Of a stretch of 64,000 nucleotides of DNA, positions 41,623-49,368 are shown in pieces. The notes under the pieces are model-generated. The model saw nothing but the letters and a program-made list of their open reading frames with translations, was not told the origin of the DNA and did not search any database. Position numbers and translations under genes: made by a program. The stretch is from positions 248,001 to 312,000 of the forward strand of contig NC_017954.1 in NCBI RefSeq assembly GCF_000264495.1, written 5' to 3'. How positions within the stretch are numbered: position 1 is the first letter of the stretch; each line of letters starts with the position of its first letter. The DNA is from Thermogladius calderae 1633 (GTDB lineage: Archaea; Thermoproteota; Thermoprotei_A; Sulfolobales; Desulfurococcaceae).

Positions 41623-42936
41623 CTAGGTTGAACCAGGCTTGGTAGCGTAGGTGTCTATGTAGTCTTCGATCGACTTCAACGGTACTTCTTCCTGTCTCTT
41701 CTTGTTTAGATCTCTAACCGTCACCTTGCCATCCTTAAACTCCCTCTCGCCAATTATCAGAGCTAGGTCGACCCCCGTTCTACTAGACACTCTAAGCGCC
41801 TTGTCGAGGTTCTTTGTCGCCAGAACAGTGAGCGAGGCGAATTTGCTACCAAGCCTCTTGGCTAACCCGTACCCTACACTCAAAGGTATGTTCTCGGACA
41901 AGACCACTATAACACCTGATAGCCCTCTTTTCACGAGAAGTCTGTCTTTCAAGTCCATCAAGATTAGCGCGATCCTGTCCAGCCCTAGTGCCAGACCCGT
42001 GGAATACTCGTAGACATTGCTGTAAACACTCGTGAGCCCGTCGTATCTACCACCGCCCCCTATGCTCTGCTCTAAGCCTCTCGTCGCCTTGTACTCCCAT
42101 ATAAGACCAGTGTAGTACGCCAGCCCTCTCACGAGTCTGGGGCTGAACTCCACCTTGTAGCCTAGGTCTGACAGGGTCTTAGAGAAATCTTCAAGCCTCC
42201 TCGTTTCTTTCATCACCTTATTGTACTCGTCTCCCAGCTCCTTCTTGAACTCCTCCACGAGGCTTATTACGCTGTCGAGGGTACCCCTCATCAACTTGAT
42301 CACGACCTCTCTCACCGTGCTACCATACCTATCTAGCAACTCCTTCTCCAACTGGTCGTCCATCTCTTTGTCTACCAAGTGGAGTATGTGGTCTTGTTCT
42401 TCACTGGGGATCTTGAACATGTTCATGAAGGCCCTGTATATCGCCACGTTCCCAACCAGGTATTTGTGGTCTAGACTCAACTTGTCGAGAAACCTTGAGG
42501 CGGTATAGGCCGCGGACACGTCTGCGTTGACGGTCTCGTCTCCTATGATCTCGAGGCCTCCCTGCCAGAACTCTCTGTACCTAGCTTTCTGCGGCTCCTC
42601 ATACCTGAAGCATTGAGAGATATAGTACAGCTTGATGGGTTTAGGTCTAGCCCTCATCTCCTTGAGGTACACTCTTATCACGCTGGCGGTCACTTCTGGT
42701 CTTAGAGCTAGTAGTCTACCGGCTTTGTCTTCGAAGACGTACATGCTCTTCCTAATTTCTTCGCCGCTCTTGGCCTCAAACAACCTGTAGTACTCTACAG
42801 TCGGGGTTATTATGGGCTCGAAACCGTTCTCCGAGGCGGTCTCCGAGAAAAGGCTGAACAGGGTGTAGTACAGCTTGGCCTCGTCGCCGGTAATGTCCCT
42901 CATGCCTCTTGGGGGGTTTAGGGTCTCTGCCTCCAT
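41623..42936 (-). CDS. hisS: Histidyl-tRNA synthetase
   Basis: The 437-residue class II synthetase has motif 1 (P-x-V-E-Y), motif 2 (Y-I-S-Q-C-F-R-Y-E-E-P-Q) with the catalytic Arg, the HisA signature G-L-A-Y-Y-T-G-L and motif 3 (G-L-A-L-G-L-D-R). A C-terminal anticodon-binding domain (about 330-425) follows. The start M-E-A-E-T-L-N-P-P-R-G-M-R-D fits the family. Confidence 0.96.
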   Translation of the reverse strand: MEAETLNPPRGMRDITGDEAKLYYTLFSLFSETASENGFEPIITPTVEYYRLFEAKSGEEIRKSMYVFEDKAGRLLALRPEVTASVIRVYLKEMRARPKPIKLYYISQCFRYEEPQKARYREFWQGGLEIIGDETVNADVSAAYTASRFLDKLSLDHKYLVGNVAIYRAFMNMFKIPSEEQDHILHLVDKEMDDQLEKELLDRYGSTVREVVIKLMRGTLDSVISLVEEFKKELGDEYNKVMKETRRLEDFSKTLSDLGYKVEFSPRLVRGLAYYTGLIWEYKATRGLEQSIGGGGRYDGLTSVYSNVYEYSTGLALGLDRIALILMDLKDRLLVKRGLSGVIVVLSENIPLSVGYGLAKRLGSKFASLTVLATKNLDKALRVSSRTGVDLALIIGEREFKDGKVTVRDLNKKRQEEVPLKSIEDYIDTYATKPGST

Positions 42937-43023
42937 GTAGATCCCTGGTCTTCACATGTTAATTGGGATACTCACTGATAAAACTACGTCAAACAGCTTG
43001 ACTCTGGTACAGCCCCCTCCTCT

Positions 43024-43527
43024 CTATACGGGCTCGATCTTATGGACCTCGTAGTACGTTACCTCCCCTTGGAGGCTCACCACGGCGACGATAGGGGACA
43101 CGTTGTTCCTAGTGGACTTCTCTGCGAATTCGAGTATGTCCTTGACTCCTAGCCTGCTCTTCTCCTCTAGGACTAAGACTAGTCTAATGTCACCGTGCTT
43201 GTCTTTCATCATGAAAGTATTCTTGTCAACTATCCTGACTCTTCTACCTCTGTCTCTTAGGTCTTTGTAAACGACCAGGTTAGACCAAGAGTAGTCCTTA
43301 AAGCACTCCGCAGACGTCTTCATGAGGTCTTCGAGGCTCCTCACGACCTTACCTTCGACATCGGCGACGGCTCTCCCGGTGAGCAGCAGGTAGGATAGTT
43401 CAATAACGTTCAGGACTAGGACGTCACCGCTTTTCTCTCCAAACCACTTCTCCTCGAGCTCTTGAACGTTACTGTCCTCTACAATACCTGTACAAGAGCT
43501 CTTGTCTACCCTTACAACTACGCTCAT
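43024..43527 (-). CDS. endA: tRNA-splicing endonuclease, probable structural (non-catalytic) subunit
   Basis: The 167-residue EndA-family protein has the conserved core V-V-Y-K-D-L-R-D-R-G-R-R-V-R and the C-terminal strand G-E-V-T-Y-Y-E-V. The catalytic Tyr, His and Lys expected after the core are not found at their positions (M/K, no His, S-P-I instead of R-K). Crenarchaeal enzymes are heterotetramers of one catalytic and one structural subunit, so this is probably the structural chain. The catalytic partner is not in this window. Confidence 0.75.
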   Translation of the reverse strand: MSVVVRVDKSSCTGIVEDSNVQELEEKWFGEKSGDVLVLNVIELSYLLLTGRAVADVEGKVVRSLEDLMKTSAECFKDYSWSNLVVYKDLRDRGRRVRIVDKNTFMMKDKHGDIRLVLVLEEKSRLGVKDILEFAEKSTRNNVSPIVAVVSLQGEVTYYEVHKIEPV

Positions 43528-43583
43528 TGAGCATACCTTAAAATAGTCTTCTTGAAATCACTTACACTTAACAAGGTGTTATA

Positions 43584-44648
43584 ATGTATACGTACAAGTA
43601 CCCTCTAACAGTCAAGGCTGTGTGGTGGGACGAGACCAAGCGTGAGGTTTGCTGGATAAACACTCTGAAACTCCCGTTCGAGGAAGAGGTTATATGTAGT
43701 AACGACCCCGTAAGAGTGGCCAAGGCTATCGTCGAGATGGAAGTAAGGGGTGCTCCAGCAATAGGCGTCATAGCCGCTCTCGCTGTAGCGGCGTACGCCA
43801 ATAAGCTGGCCTCGGAAAACAGTCCTAATGTCGTGGAAAAGCTGAACGAGGCCATCGACCTGCTGTGGAGAACTAGGCCGACAGCTTACAACTTGTTCTG
43901 GGCTCTCGAGAGGATGAGGAAGAGGCTTGTGGCCTCGGCTGGGTTGAGCCCACGTAGTCTGGCGGGCGACCTCACGGAGGAGGCCTTGAGCATTCTAAAC
44001 GAGGATATCGAGGCAAACATAAAAATCGGCGAGTACGGGGCGGATCTAGTGCCGGAAGGAGCAACTATACTCACACACTGTAACGCCGGCGCCCTAGCCA
44101 CGTCGGCTTTCGGGACGGCAGAGGCGATAATGCGCGTTGCGTGGTATAGGGGGAAGAAGATAAAGGTGATAGCGACCGAGACAAGACCTCTACTCCAGGG
44201 AGCACGGCTGACCGTCTGGGAACTGGTGAAGGAGGGTATACCCGTTACGCTGATAACAGACAACATGGCCGGCTACGTTATACGAAAAGGGCTGGTAGAC
44301 CTAGTGATAGTCGGGGCAGACAGGATAACTCGCGAGGGCTACGTGGTGAACAAAATAGGCACCTACATGATTGCTCTCGCCGCGAAGAGGAACAACGTGC
44401 CCTTCTACGTCGCCGCCCCGACTAGCACGATAGACTTGAAGTCGGGTATCAGAGATGTAGTGATCGAGGAGAGGAACCCCATGGAAGTGAAAACAGTTAT
44501 GGGGAGACTCATAACACTCGAGAACGTCAAAGCGTTGAACTACGCCTTCGACGTAACGGACCCCGACCTCGTAACAGCTATTATAACCGAGAAGGGTGTT
44601 GTGTACCCGCCTTTCGAAGAGAACCTGAGGAAAACAGTAGAGAGGTAA
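43584..44648 (+). CDS. mtnA: S-methyl-5-thioribose-1-phosphate isomerase
   Basis: The 354-residue protein belongs to the MtnA/eIF2B-like family and interconverts methylthioribose-1-phosphate and methylthioribulose-1-phosphate in methionine salvage. Diagnostic motifs are V-R-G-A-P-A-I-G, T-H-C-N-A-G-A-L-A-T with the catalytic Cys, E-T-R-P-L-L-Q-G-A-R-L-T and V-G-A-D-R-I with the catalytic Asp. Related archaeal ribose-1,5-bisphosphate isomerases are shorter and lack part of this signature. ATG 43584. The next gene follows after 11 nt. Confidence 0.93.
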   Translation: MYTYKYPLTVKAVWWDETKREVCWINTLKLPFEEEVICSNDPVRVAKAIVEMEVRGAPAIGVIAALAVAAYANKLASENSPNVVEKLNEAIDLLWRTRPTAYNLFWALERMRKRLVASAGLSPRSLAGDLTEEALSILNEDIEANIKIGEYGADLVPEGATILTHCNAGALATSAFGTAEAIMRVAWYRGKKIKVIATETRPLLQGARLTVWELVKEGIPVTLITDNMAGYVIRKGLVDLVIVGADRITREGYVVNKIGTYMIALAAKRNNVPFYVAAPTSTIDLKSGIRDVVIEERNPMEVKTVMGRLITLENVKALNYAFDVTDPDLVTAIITEKGVVYPPFEENLRKTVER

Positions 44649-44659
44649 CTCCTAGAGGC

Positions 44660-46537
44660 ATGTTCATAGCTAGACCCCCTAGGGCTTTACTACTACTGGC
44701 CACCGAGCTCTCCCTAGTGGCTTTCTACGTATACTACTTTTATAAAACAGGGTTATCGGGAGGGCACCTGGCTCTCCTCCAGGTCGTTACACTGGCCCCC
44801 GTTGTAGCCGTAGTTGTTGCTGTTGTATACGGCTTGATCGCCTCGATACTCTACACATCAGTAGTACTCGGCGCCCTCAATAGCGTTTGGCTCTACTTCC
44901 TAGTAGTGTACTCTACGAGCAGTGCCGAACACGCGTCATTAGATAACTTGGTGTACCTAGCGACCGGGGCGGGTATCTCCCTGTACTTCGTCTACTATAA
45001 GCTGCTACACGTTGACGTCTTGAAGTACCTTCCGGGCTCTCTAAGTGCTATCAGCTACGTTGGAAAGCGTGGTTGGGCTGTCTTCGTAGAACCTCTTCCT
45101 ATGTACTTCTACTCGTTAGCCGTCTTCAACATAGTGAGCTTCTACGCTTCTGTTATCACAGGCCTCCCCCTGAATGTTCTGCCCATACTACCAGCTAATA
45201 TCGTCCTAGGAGTTATCACGGCCTGCATCTATAACGCCGTCCACGCGGAAGGTTACGGGGGTGTTCAGCTGGCTAAATCGATGGAGCTAGCCGCTGTGTC
45301 GTCCTCGGGGCTATTGGCACCCCCAATTCTGTTAACCGACTTCCTCTACAGCCTCTCGGTTAACGTGGGCTACAGATTTAGGGGTGTGAGCGGACTGGTG
45401 AGCGAGAACGGCCTTAACCTAGGGACCGGGCTAGGCGTGGCACGTAGAGGCAGGAGGATATGCCCCGTGGAGCTAAAGGGGTTCGAAGAACCTGCAGAAG
45501 ACTGGTACTGGGCCTGTTTAGGAGCCCCTCTCAAGCTGGATCCTGGAAAACTCGTTAACTCTCACATGATAGTGGTCGGGTCCTCGGGTATGGGTAAGAC
45601 CACGTTTGTCAAAGGGTTCATAAAAGATATCGCTAGTCGAGGACACGTAGACGTGCTAATATTCGACCCTCACAACGAGTACGTAGACCTGCTCGAGACC
45701 CTGGGAGCTAGAAGTATTAATCCTAGGCAGATGGGGATAAACATCCTCTACCTGGGCCTTAGCCCCCCTAGAGAGAGGGCGCGTAGACTGGCGGACGTAG
45801 TTTCCAGCTTCTTTAATTTGGGCCCACTCCAGCGCAGAGCGCTCGAGGAATTGATAGTAAAGGCGTACGAGAGGAAGGGTATAGTTGACGAGGACGAGAG
45901 AACTTGGACAAGGGAGCCACCCTCGTTAAGAGACCTAGTCGAGATTTGCGAGTCCGAGTCCTTTGAAAAACCCTCCTGCTCATCTATACTCCCATACGTG
46001 AAGACCCTAGAGGAGGCCTTCTCCCGACCACACACAGCACGCGGGGGTTCGTGGACGCTTGAAGGGAGCGCGGTCATAAACTTATCAGATATACCAGACG
46101 ATTACACTAGGTTCATCTACGTGGACACCATCCTCCAGCTTGTATTGAGCGAGATGTACTCTAGGTCTGTAAAACGAAGGCTAGCCATAGTTCTCGACGA
46201 GGCGGCTCTGTTAATGAGGAGCAGGGCCGTCGAAGACGTAATGTCGAGACTGTACATGGAGAGCAGGAAGTTTGGCTTCAGCGTGATATTGGTTGTTCAA
46301 AACCCATACTTGCTACCGGAGTCCATAATAGTCAACTCGGGTATAAGAGTGGTGTTTGGTCTCGGCGAGCCGAGGAGTGTTAGTTACGCTGCTAGAATCC
46401 TGTCACCTGGTGGGCCGCCAGGTAGGAGTAGGCTAGTCGAGAAGACTCTAGTCAATCTTAAGCCCGGATACTACCTGGTAGGGCTACTAGGGAGTGAAAA
46501 TATATTCCTTGTATCTAGATATAAACCAACTTGCTGA
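44660..46537 (+). CDS. Polytopic-membrane HerA/VirD4-like ATPase
   Basis: The 625-residue fusion has about seven or eight membrane helices in residues 8-245 and a C-terminal P-loop ATPase of the HerA/FtsK/TraG group: Walker A G-S-S-G-M-G-K-T-T (about 307-315), F-D-P-H-N-E-Y (HerA-type), Walker B A-I-V-L-D-E-A-A-L and the Q-N-P-Y sensor. Membrane helices plus a cytoplasmic pump resemble conjugative coupling proteins and FtsK. It could move DNA across the membrane. A charged small protein follows. No relaxase or other conjugation gene is beside it; a Ced-type importer lies 12 kb downstream. Confidence 0.8.
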   Translation: MFIARPPRALLLLATELSLVAFYVYYFYKTGLSGGHLALLQVVTLAPVVAVVVAVVYGLIASILYTSVVLGALNSVWLYFLVVYSTSSAEHASLDNLVYLATGAGISLYFVYYKLLHVDVLKYLPGSLSAISYVGKRGWAVFVEPLPMYFYSLAVFNIVSFYASVITGLPLNVLPILPANIVLGVITACIYNAVHAEGYGGVQLAKSMELAAVSSSGLLAPPILLTDFLYSLSVNVGYRFRGVSGLVSENGLNLGTGLGVARRGRRICPVELKGFEEPAEDWYWACLGAPLKLDPGKLVNSHMIVVGSSGMGKTTFVKGFIKDIASRGHVDVLIFDPHNEYVDLLETLGARSINPRQMGINILYLGLSPPRERARRLADVVSSFFNLGPLQRRALEELIVKAYERKGIVDEDERTWTREPPSLRDLVEICESESFEKPSCSSILPYVKTLEEAFSRPHTARGGSWTLEGSAVINLSDIPDDYTRFIYVDTILQLVLSEMYSRSVKRRLAIVLDEAALLMRSRAVEDVMSRLYMESRKFGFSVILVVQNPYLLPESIIVNSGIRVVFGLGEPRSVSYAARILSPGGPPGRSRLVEKTLVNLKPGYYLVGLLGSENIFLVSRYKPTC

Positions 46538-46547
46538 GGTGTGGCTC

Positions 46548-46892
46548 ATGATCTACGAGGAGGAGAGCGAAGAGCTTACCGAAGCAACGGAGCCGGCTAC
46601 CGAAGAGTTAGCGGAAGAGGAGGCCGAGGAAGTCGAAGTAACGCCTAGTAAGATAGCAATGCTAGAGCAGTTAGTCGATATCACGCGTAAGTGGGAGCGA
46701 GTAATAGCCGGGGAGGAGAGCTTAGAGTCGTTGAAGTCAGTTGCTAGCCTACCGGTGGTTACGAAGACCGTGAGAAAGAAAAAAGCCAAGAAGAAGAAAG
46801 CAGCCACGCCCAAGAAAAGCAGAAAAGTGGAGAGCAAGAAGAAAAAGACGAGGACTAAGCGTAAGGGTAAGAAAGGAGAGTCTAGTTCTTAG
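46548..46892 (+). CDS. Small protein with acidic N-terminus and Lys-rich C-terminus
   Basis: The 114-residue chain has sharply divided charge: residues 3-40 are largely Glu, a short helix follows (I-A-M-L-E-Q-L-V-D-I-T-R-K-W), and from about residue 72 to the end it is nearly all Lys, Arg, Ser and Thr. The tail resembles DNA- or RNA-binding tails of chromatin proteins. ATG 46548 with GAGGTG about 7-11 nt upstream is preferred over ATG 46494, which lies inside the preceding ATPase gene. No family recognised. Possibly co-transcribed with the membrane ATPase. Confidence 0.6.
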   Translation: MIYEEESEELTEATEPATEELAEEEAEEVEVTPSKIAMLEQLVDITRKWERVIAGEESLESLKSVASLPVVTKTVRKKKAKKKKAATPKKSRKVESKKKKTRTKRKGKKGESSS

Positions 46893-47266
46893 ATGCTCTG
46901 TCTTTCTATAGTTACGTCAACGTAGCCTATCTTCCCTAGTGCCTCTTTTATAAGTTCTATCCTGGTCCTCCGATCGAATACTATCTCGACGTATTCGCCC
47001 CCGTTCTTAGTCAGCCTCAGCTTCTGAACTACGGTGTACCCTCTCAGAGACTCCGCGGGGTCTTTAGGGGGGAATACGAACTCCTCGAACCTCTTCCTGC
47101 TTAACCTGTAGTACTCCTCGAAGTTGCTCACAATTCTAATAGACTCTGATAGGTTCCTCGAAGGGCCCATAGCCTCGGCTAGTGTGCTCAGCAATCGTAT
47201 AGCGCTCTCCTTGTCTAGAACCACGTGTGGTGACCCCGCGAAGTCGACTACGACTTTGATCTGCAT
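46889..47266 (-). CDS. Unrecognised 125-aa protein
   Basis: A soluble alpha/beta protein beginning M-Q-I-K-V-V-V-D-F-A-G and ending V-D-V-T-I-E-R. Codon use is like its neighbours. It is divergent from pcn and its 3' end overlaps the charged-protein gene by 4 nt. No motif tells a function. Confidence 0.6.
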   Translation of the reverse strand: MQIKVVVDFAGSPHVVLDKESAIRLLSTLAEAMGPSRNLSESIRIVSNFEEYYRLSRKRFEEFVFPPKDPAESLRGYTVVQKLRLTKNGGEYVEIVFDRRTRIELIKEALGKIGYVDVTIERQSI

Positions 47267-47342
47267 TGTTTACTACCCTTACTAGGCTTGCGGATGCCTG
47301 CTTTTAATGCAAGCTTATAACAATACTGGAGTTTATAATTTA

Positions 47343-48113
47343 GTGAAGGTGCGCTACTTGTTTAGGGCGACATACCCGTCTGGTAGCAAATTCAAGTCTA
47401 TAGCCTCGGCGATAGTCAAGATCACGGATGAAGCGCCTTTCTACATTAAACCTGAGGCTCTCGAGGTAAAGGTGTTCAGTCCTGACAAAACAGCAATGAT
47501 CATAGTTAAGATACCGAGCGTGGCTTTCGAGGAGTACAATTTCGAAGTAGAAGACTACTTCGTCGTGTCCTCAACGGATCTTAACAGAGTTCTCAGGAGA
47601 GGGAGTAGAACAGATATCTTAGTACTGGAACTCGATAAATCGGTTGGTGTACTGAAGACGATCTTCAGGAACAAAAAGACTGGCGTGGAGAGGACGTTTT
47701 TCGTAGAGCTTAAGCAGAGTATACCAGAGGAGGTGCCAGACCTCGACATCGAGTTAGGAGTCACAGTGACAATGTTGGCCAGCGACTTCAAGCTACTCAT
47801 ACGAGACTTGAAAACCGTGGGCGATTACGCCACTTTCCACTTTAGAGAAAACAAGCTCCACGTGTATTCGGGCGAGCAACAAAAGGAGTACAGGGCAATA
47901 CTCGAGGAAGGCTCCCCCCTCATCTCTGTGGCTTCGACCGTGGAGGAAGCGAAAGCCAGCTACAGCATCGACCTACTGAGGCTAGCTACCAGGGCGGCCT
48001 CGGCGTCTAAGAATATCACGTTCTCATTCGACAACGACAAGCCCATGAAGATAGTCTTCGAGCTTGAAGGAGGAGGGTCCATCACATACTGGTTGACCCC
48101 CAGAGTCGAGTAG
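47343..48113 (+). CDS. pcn: DNA polymerase sliding clamp (PCNA)
   Basis: The 256-residue clamp subunit of the PCNA family encircles DNA and tethers polymerases and repair enzymes. Features are A-L-E-V-K-V-F-S-P-D in domain 1, the central interdomain loop, S-D-F-K-L-L-I-R-D-L-K in domain 2 and the C-terminal V-F-E-L-E-G-G-G-S-I-T-Y-W-L-T-P. GTG 47343 gives M-K-V-R-Y-L-F-R-A, the family N-terminus; the longer frame from 47307 would include A/T-rich promoter sequence (CTTATAAC, TTTATAATTT). Crenarchaea often have several PCNA types; this is one of them. Confidence 0.92.
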   Translation: MKVRYLFRATYPSGSKFKSIASAIVKITDEAPFYIKPEALEVKVFSPDKTAMIIVKIPSVAFEEYNFEVEDYFVVSSTDLNRVLRRGSRTDILVLELDKSVGVLKTIFRNKKTGVERTFFVELKQSIPEEVPDLDIELGVTVTMLASDFKLLIRDLKTVGDYATFHFRENKLHVYSGEQQKEYRAILEEGSPLISVASTVEEAKASYSIDLLRLATRAASASKNITFSFDNDKPMKIVFELEGGGSITYWLTPRVE

Positions 48114-48115
48114 AG

Positions 48116-48358
48116 CTACTTTCCTTCTTCAAGCTTGGAGAGTAGGTCTAGTAGAGCCTCCTTACCCGCGGTCTTGCGCGAGGGTCTCGTTGCGGGCCTC
48201 AGCTCGAAGGCGAACTTCCACACGGGGTTGGGGCAAACAGACCTATTCATGCAGGCAAGGCAACAATGCGGGCAGACATAGTTGCCGGGAAACATTGTGC
48301 ACTCTCTAGTGGCGTTGTGCTGCCCGCAGAAGTCACACCTTTCCCAGTAAATGGTCAA
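48116..48358 (-). CDS. Cysteine-rich zinc-binding protein, unrecognised
   Basis: The 80-residue protein has nine Cys and two His in its first 45 residues, spaced C-D-F-C, C-T, C-P-H-C-C, C-M, C-P, as in a double zinc-binding treble-clef or cross-brace fold. The C-terminal half is basic, then helical. Its stop lies two bases from the pcn stop, convergent. Function unknown. Confidence 0.6.
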   Translation of the reverse strand: MTIYWERCDFCGQHNATRECTMFPGNYVCPHCCLACMNRSVCPNPVWKFAFELRPATRPSRKTAGKEALLDLLSKLEEGK

Positions 48359-48465
48359 CTAGACCACCACTCGTTCACCTTTACAACTATAGGAACTCAG
48401 TGTAATAAAGAGTGGTACCCTTGTAGATAAGCACAAATGCATACGTTTGAAACATAGAACATTAT

Positions 48466-48481
48466 ACGCGTATATAAGATT
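48466..48481 (+). promoter_or_regulatory. TATA box of the 2-oxoacid:ferredoxin oxidoreductase operon
   Basis: CGCGTATATAAGATTTTT lies about 45-50 nt upstream of ATG 48521, whose ribosome-binding site GGTGGA is 3-4 nt upstream. This gives a leader of about 20-25 nt. Confidence 0.5.
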
Positions 48482-48520
48482 TTTAATGCTGGCGAGACAT
48501 GGTTCTTCATTGGTGGACTA

Positions 48521-49093
48521 ATGCTTGAAATAGTGTTTATAGGACGAGGGGGGCAAGGAGCTGTAACAGCTGCCAACATTCTCGTCGAGGCCGCTATGAT
48601 AGAAGGCCTACACGCTCAGGGCTTTCCCTTTTTCGGGGCCGAGAGAAGAGGGGCCCCGGTGGCAGCTTATGCGAGGGTAGATAAGAAGCCGATTTTGAGG
48701 CACGGCATGTTCAACACGGCGGACGTCGTGGTGGTACTGGATGGCAAGCTTGTCCAGCAGGACTACGCATCACAGTTCACCCTTAGGGATAAGGGAGTTC
48801 TCGTGTTGAACTCCCCGCACACCCAAATACCCAGAGACCTCAAGCTACGCTTCGAAGGAGACTACTCCATATACGTTGTAAACGCTACAGAGATCGCGGT
48901 TAAAAACAAGTTAGTTATAGCTGGCTGGCCCGTAGTCAATACGGGTATGTTGGGGGCGCTCTCTAGGGCTATAGGAGTAGTGTCTAAGAACGCGGTGGTG
49001 GAGGCTGTGAAGAGGTACTTCGGGGGGAGGGTAGGCGAGGTCAACGCGAAGGCCTCGGAGGATGCTTATGAACAGACTGTTAGGGTGGTCTGA
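48521..49093 (+). CDS. porG: 2-oxoacid:ferredoxin oxidoreductase, gamma subunit
   Basis: The 190-residue gamma subunit has V-F-I-G-R-G-G-Q-G-A-V-T-A-A-N-I-L near the N-terminus and E-R-R-G-A-P-V-A-A-Y-A-R. It is part of the thiamine-diphosphate enzyme that oxidises pyruvate (or a related 2-oxoacid) to acyl-CoA and reduced ferredoxin. First gene of the four-gene operon; its stop overlaps the delta start. Confidence 0.94.
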   Translation: MLEIVFIGRGGQGAVTAANILVEAAMIEGLHAQGFPFFGAERRGAPVAAYARVDKKPILRHGMFNTADVVVVLDGKLVQQDYASQFTLRDKGVLVLNSPHTQIPRDLKLRFEGDYSIYVVNATEIAVKNKLVIAGWPVVNTGMLGALSRAIGVVSKNAVVEAVKRYFGGRVGEVNAKASEDAYEQTVRVV

Positions 49094-49368
49094 TGAAGGT
49101 CATAGTTGAGCCTTCGAAGTACAGGTTGCCCATCGCGAGACCTCTTGTCGGGGTAGCGGGGAAGACGGGTACTTGGAGGCTCGAGAGACCAGTAGTAGAC
49201 AATAACAAGTGCACGAGGTGCTACCTGTGCGAAATACATTGCCCTGTCAACGTTATTAGGGTCGAACCCGACGCTGGAGTCTCGATCGACTACGACTACT
49301 GTAAGGGGTGTGGTCTGTGCGCGGATGTCTGTCCTGTTCTCGCGATTAAAATGGTCCCGGAGGAGTGA
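49093..49368 (+). CDS. porD: 2-oxoacid:ferredoxin oxidoreductase, delta subunit (2x 4Fe-4S ferredoxin)
   Basis: The 91-residue polyferredoxin has two clusters: C-T-R-C-Y-L-C-E-I-H-C-P and C-K-G-C-G-L-C-A-D-V-C-P. It carries electrons from the catalytic site to external ferredoxin. It overlaps both neighbours by 1-4 nt. Confidence 0.95.
   Translation: MKVIVEPSKYRLPIARPLVGVAGKTGTWRLERPVVDNNKCTRCYLCEIHCPVNVIRVEPDAGVSIDYDYCKGCGLCADVCPVLAIKMVPEE

Noticed and set aside
47307-47342. Longer PCNA start with 12 extra residues
   Set aside because: The extra codons coincide with TATA-like A/T runs and do not match the PCNA N-terminus; GTG 47343 fits.
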